DNA of 64,000 nt. Source: Bacteroidales bacterium (lineage in GTDB: Bacteria > Bacteroidota > Bacteroidia > Bacteroidales > UBA932). Shown one piece after another: positions 55,154-63,448 of this stretch. Position 1 is the stretch's first letter. Each line of letters opens with the position of its first letter. The translations under genes were made by a program, and so were the position numbers. The notes beneath the pieces were generated by a model. It saw only the letters and a program-made list of their open reading frames with translations, was not told the DNA's origin and searched no databases. Location: contig SUYL01000002.1 of assembly GCA_015060445.1 (NCBI GenBank), forward strand, positions 62,001 to 126,000, written 5' to 3'.

Positions 55154-55620
55154 TGGAAGGATTATTGGGCTTGGGCCTTGTAGGATTGTTTATTGGGTGT
55201 TTCCTGGCAGCAACAGTTATCCCCTTCAGTGCAGAGATACTTCTGGTAGGGGCTCTTCTGGCCGGTTGTGACCCTTTGGCAACATTTTGTGTGGCCACAT
55301 TGGGCAACAGTCTGGGAAGCCTTACCTCATATGGAGTAGGATATCTGGGAAAATGGGAGTGGATTGAGAAATGGTTTCATGTGTCAAGGGAGAAACTTGA
55401 GAAGCAGAAGGGTAAAATAGACAAGTACGGACCATTTATGGCAATGCTCTGCTGGCTCCCCTTCATAGGTGATGTATTTGCAATAGGGCTCGGTTTCTAC
55501 CGTATCAGTTTTGTAAAATGCACCATATTCATTTTTATAGGCAAAGCGTTGCGGTTTGGAGTGTGGACACTCCTGTACATTGCGTATGGGCAGGCTTTCC
55601 TCGATTTTTTGGATGTGTGA
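55153..55620 (+). CDS. YqaA family (SNARE-associated/DedA-like) membrane protein
   Basis: 155 aa inner-membrane protein with four to five hydrophobic segments. DedA/YqaA-type features: FLAATVIPFSAEILLVGALL near the start, ATLGNSLGSLTSYGVGYLG, and FMAMLCWLPFIGDVFAIGLGF with conserved aromatic/proline pattern. Members of this superfamily act in lipid scrambling or membrane homeostasis; the specific role is unknown. Translationally coupled to tadA. Confidence 0.88.
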   Translation: MEGLLGLGLVGLFIGCFLAATVIPFSAEILLVGALLAGCDPLATFCVATLGNSLGSLTSYGVGYLGKWEWIEKWFHVSREKLEKQKGKIDKYGPFMAMLCWLPFIGDVFAIGLGFYRISFVKCTIFIFIGKALRFGVWTLLYIAYGQAFLDFLDV

Positions 55621-55631
55621 TTTTTTTTGCA

Positions 55632-55639
55632 TAACTTTG
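55632..55639 (+). promoter_or_regulatory. -7 element (TAACTTTG) of tRNA-Gln
   Basis: TAACTTTG ten bases before the tRNA, with TTTTTTTTG just upstream. Confidence 0.7.
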
Positions 55640-55648
55640 CAGTCTCAT

Positions 55649-55719
55649 TGAGATATGGTGTAATGGTAGCACTACAGATTTTGGTTCTGTCTGTCAAGGT
55701 TCGAATCCTTGTATCTCAA
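55649..55719 (+). tRNA. tRNA-Gln (anticodon TTG)
   Basis: 71 nt. Acceptor arms TGAGATA / TATCTCA with discriminator A, anticodon stem ACAGA/TCTGT with loop TTTTGGT (anticodon TTG), T-arm CAAGGTTCGAATCCTTG. No CCA encoded (next bases CAT). Confidence 0.95.
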
Positions 55720-55722
55720 CAT

Positions 55723-55748
55723 AAAAAGGGGCTTCAGGCCCCTTTTTT
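55723..55748 (+). terminator. Terminator of tRNA-Gln
   Basis: AAAAAGGGGC / GCCCCTTTTTT with a short loop, four bases beyond the tRNA. Confidence 0.9.
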
Positions 55749-55750
55749 GT

Positions 55751-55758
55751 TATATTTG
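55751..55758 (+). promoter_or_regulatory. -7 element (TATATTTG) of the thioredoxin-like lipoprotein gene
   Basis: TATATTTG, 20 bp before the ATG at 55779, three bases after the tRNA-Gln terminator T-run. Confidence 0.7.
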
Positions 55759-55778
55759 CCTCAACAAAATCCATCATT

Positions 55779-56750
55779 ATGAAGAGTCCACGTTATATAA
55801 TTGCACTTATAGCATTGGCAATATCAGCCTTGATGTTCTCCAACGCCTGTTCAAACAATGTAAAAGACGCTGCTCCAGTAGAGTTTCCTGCGGTAAAAGT
55901 ACCCGCATATATCAATGACAATGCTCTGGCTGCATCATACATGGTTGAGAATTACTGGAATGGATTCTTCAAGATTGAAAACCCTTCCAAGGAGCCTTCT
56001 TCCGCGGTGCATGGTGTAGATTCCGTTTCCTTTGAAAACGCATTTGGAATGTATGCGCAACTGCTTGCCATGACAGACAGGGGCAAGGGGGAAAAGTCTT
56101 TGCGCAAACTTTTTGGCAACCTGGATACCCTTGCCCTAAAAGGGGAGAGAAAGCCGCTTTTAAGGGTGATGTCACTCATGGAGCACTATTTCTATAACCC
56201 AATTTCCCCCGTATTGGATGAGGAGATCTATCTTGCGGCACTCAACTGTATAATGGCATCTGCGAGTCTGTCTGATTTGGACAAGATGCAGTATGATTAC
56301 CAGCACCGTATCTGTTCCATGAACAGGGTGGGTACCCCGGCGGCAGACTTTACATTCAGGGAACTGCTTGCTTCAGGCAATTTCAGGGAGAGGAACCTCT
56401 ACAACATAAAAGGGGAATATACATTGCTTTTCTTCAATAATCCCGACTGCAGTTCCTGTGTGGAGATACTCCGGACAATAAAGGATTCCCCTCTGGAAGA
56501 ACTGGTTGGGAAGGGTGAACTGCAGGTACTTGCAATGTATATAGATGAAGATCTTGAGGCATGGAAGAGGAACAGGGAGAAATATTCAAAGGGGTGGATA
56601 TATGCCTATGATCCCCAGTTGGTTCTGAGGGATAACGGAATATATGGGCTAAGGGCCATTCCAAGCCTGTATCTTCTTGACAAAGAAAAACGGGTGCTCC
56701 TTAAAGATGCACCCGTTGAAAAGGTAATTGCCTACCTGATGAGGAGATAA
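55779..56750 (+). CDS. DUF5106/thioredoxin-like lipoprotein
   Basis: 323 aa. Lipoprotein signal (LMFSNACSNN). An N-terminal helical DUF5106-like domain (about 40-180) precedes a thioredoxin-like domain (about 190-323) introduced by VGTPAADFTF. The redox pair is in FFNNPDCSSCVEI (CxxC) and the cis-proline in LRAIPSLYLLDKEKRV. Bacteroidetes proteins of this plan act as periplasmic thiol-disulfide or chaperone-like factors; the partner is unknown. Confidence 0.85.
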   Translation: MKSPRYIIALIALAISALMFSNACSNNVKDAAPVEFPAVKVPAYINDNALAASYMVENYWNGFFKIENPSKEPSSAVHGVDSVSFENAFGMYAQLLAMTDRGKGEKSLRKLFGNLDTLALKGERKPLLRVMSLMEHYFYNPISPVLDEEIYLAALNCIMASASLSDLDKMQYDYQHRICSMNRVGTPAADFTFRELLASGNFRERNLYNIKGEYTLLFFNNPDCSSCVEILRTIKDSPLEELVGKGELQVLAMYIDEDLEAWKRNREKYSKGWIYAYDPQLVLRDNGIYGLRAIPSLYLLDKEKRVLLKDAPVEKVIAYLMRR

Positions 56751-56757
56751 TCTCAAG

Positions 56758-58452
56758 TTATTTTATCTCCATAATGGCCTCGGAGATATTTATCATGAAG
56801 TCTCCCACGTGTTCACACTCGTTTACAAGGTCCATATAATAGACACCGGTAAGGTAATTGTATGTCTTGTTCTCAAGGTTGAGCAGATGCTCTTCCTTAA
56901 GGTTGTTGCGGTATTCATTGATGTCTGTTTCAATGTCCTGCGCATTTGCTATGTCATTGATCTGGGTGTAACCTTTCTTGAGGTTGAAGATCATGGCATC
57001 AAATCCCCTTTCAAGAAGTTCAATCATGTAGTTGAGTTTCTTTATCATCTGCTCGTCAAACTTCATGTTGTGGATATTCCTGCGCTGCAGAATGCGGGCG
57101 ATATTGAAGCCTGAGTCACCCACGCTCTCCAATTCGCTGATGATTTTGTACATAGCCTGTATCCTTCTTCCGGACTCGTCGCTTATCACACCATCTTTAA
57201 CCTCATTGAGGAATTTTGCAATCTCAAGTTCTATACGGTCTGTAACCTGCTCATAGTGCTCAAGTTTCTTGTACAGGGCATCAAATTTCTCAGGATCGGT
57301 CTCATTGATGGCACTCTTGGCATAAACGTATTGCCTGCGGCAGATGTCTGCGTAGTGTACAATCTCTTCCTTAGCCTGGTTAAGTGACAACTCGGAAGTG
57401 CTCAGCATACCGCCATGAATATATTGCAGACGGAATACCTCCTCGTCGTTCTTGTTCTTGATGATTTTTGTAACCAGTTGTGCAATCTGATTGGTAAACC
57501 ACACCAGGATAAGGGTATTGCCGATGTTGAACAGTGTATGTACCATAGAGATTGCATAAAGGGTAGAGTTGGGTGAAGCACCTGCAACAAGAGGGTTGTC
57601 CAAACCCATCCCCATTATTATTTTTGATACTATGGCAAGGAACGGATGGAACAGCGCAAGTACCCATACAACACCGAATACATTGAATACGGAGTGAGCC
57701 ATTGCTGCTCTCCTTGCAGAAACATTGGCAACGGAAGCGGCAATGTTTGCTGTAATTGTTGTACCTATATTTTCGCCAAGAACCATTGCTGCACCCATCT
57801 CAAAAGGAATCCAACCGTTGTTGCACATTACAAGGGTAAGGGCCATGGTTGCACTTGAAGACTGGAGAACTATGGTAAGGATTGTACCTATAAGCACGAA
57901 CATGAGAATGGAGCCGAACCCGTAATTGGTCCACTGCTGCAGAAATGCAAGCACTTCAGGTGAACTCTGGAGGTCAGGAACTGAATCTTTTAGGAAACTC
58001 AATCCCAGGAACAGCAAAGCAAAACCTATGATAAGTTCTCCTATTGATTTCTTTTTCTTGGCCTTGCACATCATGAAGGCAAAACCGAAACCTATAAGTG
58101 GAATTGCAAGTATTGCAATGTCTGCCTTAAAGCCAAGCAGAGAGATGAGCCATGCGGTAAAAGTAGTACCTATGTTTGCACCCATAATTACGCCAATTGA
58201 CTGAACCAAAGAGAGCAGTCCGGCGTTAACAAAACTTACTACCATAACGGTAGTTGCGCTTGAAGATTGGATTACGGCTGTAATGAAAAGACCTGTAAGG
58301 ATTCTGGAAACGGAGTTGGAGGTCATTGCAGCCAGGATATTCCTCAATTTGTCTCCTGCAACCTTCTGTAGGGCCTCACTCATGAGTGTCATACCGTAAA
58401 GGAACAAACCCAGGGAACCAAGAAGGGTAAGAATGTTGAAAATGGCGTCCAT
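56758..58452 (-). CDS. Na+/phosphate cotransporter family protein with PhoU-like domain
   Basis: 564 aa. The N-terminal two thirds carry the duplicated Na/Pi (NptA/PF02690) core with repeated QSSSATTVMVVSFV and QSSSATMALTLVM motifs. The last third (about 345-560) is a PhoU-like helical domain (KLEHYEQVTDRIELEIAKFL; ISELESVGDSGFNIARIL). Inner-membrane phosphate uptake or efflux. Convergent with the DUF5106 gene, 7 bp apart. Confidence 0.94.
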   Translation of the reverse strand: MDAIFNILTLLGSLGLFLYGMTLMSEALQKVAGDKLRNILAAMTSNSVSRILTGLFITAVIQSSSATTVMVVSFVNAGLLSLVQSIGVIMGANIGTTFTAWLISLLGFKADIAILAIPLIGFGFAFMMCKAKKKKSIGELIIGFALLFLGLSFLKDSVPDLQSSPEVLAFLQQWTNYGFGSILMFVLIGTILTIVLQSSSATMALTLVMCNNGWIPFEMGAAMVLGENIGTTITANIAASVANVSARRAAMAHSVFNVFGVVWVLALFHPFLAIVSKIIMGMGLDNPLVAGASPNSTLYAISMVHTLFNIGNTLILVWFTNQIAQLVTKIIKNKNDEEVFRLQYIHGGMLSTSELSLNQAKEEIVHYADICRRQYVYAKSAINETDPEKFDALYKKLEHYEQVTDRIELEIAKFLNEVKDGVISDESGRRIQAMYKIISELESVGDSGFNIARILQRRNIHNMKFDEQMIKKLNYMIELLERGFDAMIFNLKKGYTQINDIANAQDIETDINEYRNNLKEEHLLNLENKTYNYLTGVYYMDLVNECEHVGDFMINISEAIMEIK

Positions 58453-58477
58453 TTAAATATATTTTTTGTTTATAATA

Positions 58478-58485
58478 CAAATATA
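58478..58485 (-). promoter_or_regulatory. -7 element (TATATTTG) of the Na/Pi cotransporter gene
   Basis: Minus-strand TATATTTG, 26 bp before the ATG at 58452. Confidence 0.65.
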
Positions 58486-58527
58486 GTTTTAAAAAATGAA
58501 CAGATAAAGAAAGAGTGAAATAATTCT

Positions 58528-58535
58528 TATCTTCG
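58528..58535 (+). promoter_or_regulatory. -7 element (TATCTTCG) of the HExxH/propeller/barrel gene
   Basis: TATCTTCG, 37 bp before the ATG; TAnnTTCG form as at 2863 and 54683. Confidence 0.5.
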
Positions 58536-58572
58536 CAACAATTCCTTAACAATTTTACTTATTTTATACCAT

Positions 58573-61500
58573 ATGAGGTTTTTGAGTATACTATCTGCAG
58601 TTTCCCTTGTGTTGGTCTCTTCTTTTGGGAATGTAGCCTTTGGACAGTTTGTATCCAGTGGTGGGGTCCCATCCAAAGTGAAGTGGATGCATGTTTCAGG
58701 AGAAACATATGATGTGGTTTATCCTGCGGGGATGGACTCACTTGCCAAAAGATACCTTTGGCTGCTGGAGCAGAACAAGGGGGCTGTGATGCTCGGCCTT
58801 GGAGGGATAAAGCCAGCAAAGGTGCCTGTAGTGCTGTATAATATGAGTGTAAGGAGCAACGGCACAGTAGTGTGGGCACCAAAAAGGATGGAACTTTTTA
58901 CAATGCCATACCTTAACGGATATGCGCAGAGGTGGGACCAGCAACTTGCAGTTCATGAGTCGCGTCATGTGGGTCAGATGACCCATTTCACAAAGGGGAT
59001 ATACAAACTGGGGAGTCTGCTTGTAGGGCAGCAGGCCCCTTCGCTGGGAGTGGCAATATACCCTTCCCGATGGATGCTGGAGGGGGATGCTGTTGTAGCA
59101 GAAACTGAGTTGACCAACACAGGAAGGGGAAGGAATGCGGAATTTATGGAGTATTACAGGGCGGCTTTTCTGGAGGGTGATGTAAGGAAATGGGAGAAAT
59201 GGAAACAGGGATCATATAAATACTACACCCCCAACCTGTATGCTTTAGGGTATCTTACCAACAGCACCATAAGATACAGGACAGGCAAGTACGGTTATGC
59301 CGGAGAGGTGTTTGACGGATTTGTGAAGAATTTCTACACTCCGTTTGCAAGGGATGTCAGTTATAATGCATCTGTTGGGGATGTCCCACGCCGTTTCTTC
59401 AGACAGGGAAGGGAGATGATGACCGCCTTCTGGAGGGAGGAACTTCCAAAAAGGGGGCTCCTTACCCGGGGAACACCGCTCCTGGAGAGCCGGGAGAAGG
59501 GGTATCAGGAGTACATTTCCCCGGTTGCAATTGGCAGGGACAGCATACTTTATTTGAAATATTCTTTCAATAACCCGGCAGAACTGGTTCTGATTGATTC
59601 CGGAAAGGAAAAGTTGGTAAGGGGATTTGCCGCCAACGTAAACCAGATAAGGAGGGCAGGGGACATACTCTATTTCGTTGAGCAGAAAAAGAATCCCAGG
59701 TGGAGCAATGAGGTCTTTGGTGTATTGTACAGTTACTCCCTCACCGACGGCCGCATATCCAGGGTGGGAAGGAGAACCTATTGTGGCTATCTGCAGGTTG
59801 ACGATGCAGGTTCCCGCCTTTCTGCAGTTGAGTACAATAAAGGTGGAGGTTCCTCGCTTGTAATTATGGATGCTTCCAATGGCAGGATGCTGCAGAGGAT
59901 TGCCGCTCCATATGACGGAGAATTTACCGCAAGTGCATGGGCCGGTGGAGATCTGTATGCAACGGTGGTGGATGACAGGGGGCTGGGACTGTTCAGATAC
60001 ATAAACGGGAGATGGGAAACTGTAATTGGGGAGCAGTCCGCTTCCATCTCCAATTTGAATGGAGTGGGGGATGACCTCTATTTCCTCTCAGATATGGATG
60101 GGGTCAGAAATGTATATATGTTCAATGCTGCTTCAGGAGGATTGAAACGTGTTACCAATGAACGTTATGGGGCAACGGAACCCCTTATAAGTAATGGAAC
60201 CGTTTATTATTCTGCGTTGGAACTGGGGGGGCGATTCCCGGTGAAATTGGGGCTGGACACTTTGCCCGATTGCCGCTCACAGTTAACACCTGAGGTTGTG
60301 GATGGCAAACTTACAGGTGCTTACAAGTATTTTGTGGCTGAGGAACTCTCTGCTCAGGCCCGTAGAGCGTTGGCTGAAAATGATATGTTGGCAGAAGAGG
60401 ATGAGGTACTGGAGCGTAACGGTACATCCATTGTAAAGTATTCAGAGACTGAGGAGGAGTTTGCAGCAAGGACTGTACCTGAAAAGTACAGCAAAGGGGG
60501 ACATCTGTTCCGTTTCCATTCGTGGGCTCCATTCTATTATGATGTTGAGAGAATTATGGAGGCAGATTATGACAAACTGTATGAGGTCCTGGCTCCCGGC
60601 GTTGCCGCTTATTCCCAGAACACGCTCGGTACTGCTGTCTCCATGTTGGGCTACTCCTATAGGGAGGGGATGCATGCGGGACATTTGAGGATGAAATATA
60701 CGGGCTGGTATCCTGCGCTGCAGTTTGGAGCCGACATAAACAATGAGAAGAGGTATAGGGTTAAGGTAGTAAGGGAAGGCAACAAGGCAAGCACAGTTGT
60801 TGAAAGGGTTGACAAACCTCTGGTTGAATTGTCTGCCCTGGCATATGTTCCCCTCGATCTCTCGTCACACGGGTGGAACAGGGGCCTTGTGCCGCAAATG
60901 GAATGGGATTTCAATAACAATGGGTATTATGACTCTTCAAAGGGGAAATATCTCCATTCAAATACACTTACAGCCACCCTGCAGTTTTATCAGATGAGGG
61001 AGATGGCCCATTCGGGCATTTTCCCTAAATGGGGGTTCGGAGGTGTTGCCAGGTGGAGGACAGCACCTGGCGGAGGAGAGAATTTTGGGAGTGTCTCTTC
61101 GGTATATCTTTATGGCTACATTCCTGGAGTTGCTCCAAAGCATGGGATAAAGTTCTCTTTCACCGCACAGAAGCAGAATGTTGAGGGGAAGAACTACTAT
61201 TTGTCAAATCTTGTAAATATGCCGCGCGGGTACAATGATGATGTATATGGGGAGAAATATTTTATGGCAAGTGCCGATTATGCCCTGCCGGTATATCTGG
61301 GGGATATCCATATATGGAGGCTCGCATATTTCAAGAGGATGCAGATTATTCCGTTTGCAGATTATGCAGTGTGCCGCAGGGCCCAGGGTGCCAATGGCGG
61401 TATGAGTTCTACAGATATGTATTCATATGGCTCAGCAGTGATGTTCGATTTTGCCCCGTTTTCAATAGGGTTGGAGGTGAGCCTTGGAATACAGTACTCA

Positions 61501-61575
61501 TACAACGGCAACAATGGCAATATTCCTGTTGACAGGAACACATTCAAGGTACTTGTGTCAACTTCACTGTTCTAA
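58573..61575 (+). CDS. Exported HExxH metallopeptidase-like protein with propeller and outer-membrane barrel
   Basis: 1000 aa. Signal peptide (1-24, ends NVAFGQ). Domain 1 (about 35-300) is gluzincin-like: zinc motif H128-E-S-R-H132 in AVHESRHVGQM, followed by WMLEGDAVVAETEL with a candidate third ligand, as in peptidase MA-type proteins. Domain 2 (about 310-570) is a TolB/PD40-like beta-propeller. The C-terminal 300 residues are beta-rich, with strands such as YALPVYLGDIHIWRLAYF and a terminal aromatic strand (TFKVLVSTSLF), as in an outer-membrane barrel. A surface or periplasmic protease fused to a barrel is the inference; activity unproven. Its stop overlaps the uvrC stop on the other strand. 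Confidence 0.8.
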   Translation: MRFLSILSAVSLVLVSSFGNVAFGQFVSSGGVPSKVKWMHVSGETYDVVYPAGMDSLAKRYLWLLEQNKGAVMLGLGGIKPAKVPVVLYNMSVRSNGTVVWAPKRMELFTMPYLNGYAQRWDQQLAVHESRHVGQMTHFTKGIYKLGSLLVGQQAPSLGVAIYPSRWMLEGDAVVAETELTNTGRGRNAEFMEYYRAAFLEGDVRKWEKWKQGSYKYYTPNLYALGYLTNSTIRYRTGKYGYAGEVFDGFVKNFYTPFARDVSYNASVGDVPRRFFRQGREMMTAFWREELPKRGLLTRGTPLLESREKGYQEYISPVAIGRDSILYLKYSFNNPAELVLIDSGKEKLVRGFAANVNQIRRAGDILYFVEQKKNPRWSNEVFGVLYSYSLTDGRISRVGRRTYCGYLQVDDAGSRLSAVEYNKGGGSSLVIMDASNGRMLQRIAAPYDGEFTASAWAGGDLYATVVDDRGLGLFRYINGRWETVIGEQSASISNLNGVGDDLYFLSDMDGVRNVYMFNAASGGLKRVTNERYGATEPLISNGTVYYSALELGGRFPVKLGLDTLPDCRSQLTPEVVDGKLTGAYKYFVAEELSAQARRALAENDMLAEEDEVLERNGTSIVKYSETEEEFAARTVPEKYSKGGHLFRFHSWAPFYYDVERIMEADYDKLYEVLAPGVAAYSQNTLGTAVSMLGYSYREGMHAGHLRMKYTGWYPALQFGADINNEKRYRVKVVREGNKASTVVERVDKPLVELSALAYVPLDLSSHGWNRGLVPQMEWDFNNNGYYDSSKGKYLHSNTLTATLQFYQMREMAHSGIFPKWGFGGVARWRTAPGGGENFGSVSSVYLYGYIPGVAPKHGIKFSFTAQKQNVEGKNYYLSNLVNMPRGYNDDVYGEKYFMASADYALPVYLGDIHIWRLAYFKRMQIIPFADYAVCRRAQGANGGMSSTDMYSYGSAVMFDFAPFSIGLEVSLGIQYSYNGNNGNIPVDRNTFKVLVSTSLF

Positions 61576-63380
61576 TCTCCGTTTGCACCCAAACCTTTGA
61601 TAACAAGGTCAGCCATCTTCTTCCCCACAATTTCTTCAATCTCCTCCCTGGAGGCGGACTTTATCCTCTTTACGCTCTTGAAGTGCTGGAGGAGTTTCTG
61701 CTGAGTGGCTTCTCCAACTCCCTTTATCTGTGTCAGTTGTGATGTTATCTGGTTTTTGGTTCTGCGGTTGCGGTGGTGTGTTATGCCAAAGCGGTGGGCC
61801 TCATCCCTCAAATGCATGAGGAGTTTCAGGGCCGGGGAGTTCTTGTCGAGGAACATTGGTGTGGGGTCGCCCGGGATGATTATCTCCTCCAGCCTTTCAG
61901 CAATGCTTATTACATCAACTCTCCCAATGAGCCCCAGATCATTAAGGGCATCATAAGCAAAATGGAGTTGGCCCCGTCCTCCGTCTATAAGTACAAGTTG
62001 CGGTATGTCACCCCCCTCGTCAAGCAGACGGGAGTAGCGTCTGTGCACTACTTCGTACATTGATGCATAGTCATTGGCCCCAACCACGGTCTTTATGTTG
62101 AAATGCCTGTAGTCCCGTTTGCTCGGTTTGCCGTTGCGGAATACCACACAGGCGGCAACAGGATTGGTGCCCTGGGTGTTGGAGTTGTCAAAACACTCTA
62201 TATGCAGCGGCAGGTGTTCCAGATTGAGAGCCTCCTTGAGGGCAAGAAGGGTGCGGTTTTTCCCCTCCTGGGGATCCTTTATCTCCTCCTGCTTCATCTT
62301 CTGGAACATGAATGCCTTTGCATTTTTGGTACAGAGTTCCAGCAGGCTCAGTTTGTCGCCTTTGAGCGGGATATGTATGTTCTTCCCAAAAGAGAGGTTG
62401 TCGGGAAGAAATGGGACCAGAATTTCCCCGGCATACCGGTTGGTCTGTTGCAGGATCCCGTATATCTCCTGCATGAAACGGGTAAGGACACTCTCCTTCT
62501 CCTCCTCTATGTTGAGTTTGAAGTGCAGATTCAGTGCCCGCACTATACATCCTCCGTTGAGGCGGAAAAAGTTGCCGAATGCGTTTCCTTTCTCCATTAC
62601 AATGGAGAATACATCTGTATCTGTGATGCTGGGATGCACAATGAGGGATTTGCTGTAGTGGTTCTGGAGCATATCCATCTTCTCCTTGTATTCCTGTGCC
62701 TTTTCAAATTCCATGCTGGCGGCATGGGCCTGCATCTGTTTGCGGTATTCCCTAATAAGTTCTCCAGTATTGCCACGCAATATTTCCTTTATGCTGGCAA
62801 TTTGTGCATTGTATTCCGTTTCCGAAATCTCCCCAATACATGGGCCATAGCACTTCTTTATGTGTATATTCAGGCAGGGTTTGAATTTCCCGGCCTCTAT
62901 GGCCTGGGGCGTGAGTGCCAGTTTGCAGTTCCTGAGCCTGTATAGGGAGTTGATAAGGTCAAGCAGGTTATGGGCATGCTGCACAGAACTGTATGGCCCG
63001 AAATACTGCGAGCCGTCCCTTACAAATCTTCTGGTGAGGAATATGCGCGGAAAGGGTTCGTTCTTTATGCATATCCATGGGTAACTTTTCCCATCCTTGA
63101 GCAGGATATTGTATTTTGGCTGGTACTGTTTTATGAGATTGTTCTCAAGCAGAAGCGCATCCTGTTCACTTTCCACAACGGTATGCTGTATATCCGCTAT
63201 CTTTGAAACCAGCACTCTGGTTTTGGTGGTAAGTTTATCCTCACTTACAAAATATTGCTGTACCCTTTTGCGCAAACTCTTGGCTTTGCCAATATATATG
63301 ACAGTACCTGTGCTGTCCAGGAATCTGTACACTCCGGGCTCCAGCGGCAGTATTGATATTTTCTCTCTGATGCTTGTCAT
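61572..63380 (-). CDS. uvrC: Excinuclease ABC subunit C
   Basis: 602 aa from the ATG at 63380 (the track start at 63413 adds 11 residues). Makes both incisions in nucleotide excision repair. GIY-YIG domain at the N terminus (LPLEPGVYRFLDSTGTVIYIGKAKSLRKRV), UVR motif (about 200-235), the UvrC RNase H-like nuclease domain (IECFDNSNTQGTNPVAACVVF; LVLIDGGRGQLHFA), and C-terminal helix-hairpin-helix (IKGVGEATQQKLLQHFKSVKRI). Convergent with and overlapping the preceding gene by 4 bp. Confidence 0.97.
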   Translation of the reverse strand: MTSIREKISILPLEPGVYRFLDSTGTVIYIGKAKSLRKRVQQYFVSEDKLTTKTRVLVSKIADIQHTVVESEQDALLLENNLIKQYQPKYNILLKDGKSYPWICIKNEPFPRIFLTRRFVRDGSQYFGPYSSVQHAHNLLDLINSLYRLRNCKLALTPQAIEAGKFKPCLNIHIKKCYGPCIGEISETEYNAQIASIKEILRGNTGELIREYRKQMQAHAASMEFEKAQEYKEKMDMLQNHYSKSLIVHPSITDTDVFSIVMEKGNAFGNFFRLNGGCIVRALNLHFKLNIEEEKESVLTRFMQEIYGILQQTNRYAGEILVPFLPDNLSFGKNIHIPLKGDKLSLLELCTKNAKAFMFQKMKQEEIKDPQEGKNRTLLALKEALNLEHLPLHIECFDNSNTQGTNPVAACVVFRNGKPSKRDYRHFNIKTVVGANDYASMYEVVHRRYSRLLDEGGDIPQLVLIDGGRGQLHFAYDALNDLGLIGRVDVISIAERLEEIIIPGDPTPMFLDKNSPALKLLMHLRDEAHRFGITHHRNRRTKNQITSQLTQIKGVGEATQQKLLQHFKSVKRIKSASREEIEEIVGKKMADLVIKGLGANGD

Positions 63381-63423
63381 ATATATTTGGTGCAAGTAAA
63401 TGCAAATTTCCAAAAAAATTACA

Positions 63424-63431
63424 TATCTTTG
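63424..63431 (+). promoter_or_regulatory. -7 element (TATCTTTG) of the acyltransferase gene
   Basis: TATCTTTG, 17 bp before the ATG at 63449; matches TAnnTTTG. Confidence 0.65.
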
Positions 63432-63448
63432 TAAGAATTGTGGTCCTT

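Noticed and set aside
56690-56716. Terminator ACGGGTGC/GCACCCGT near the end of the DUF5106 gene
   Set aside because: Lies 35 bp inside the coding region with no following T-run; probably chance, though the 8-bp arms are perfect.
62103-62945. 280-aa plus-strand ORF inside uvrC
   Set aside because: Shadow of uvrC on the opposite strand; uvrC motifs are intact.
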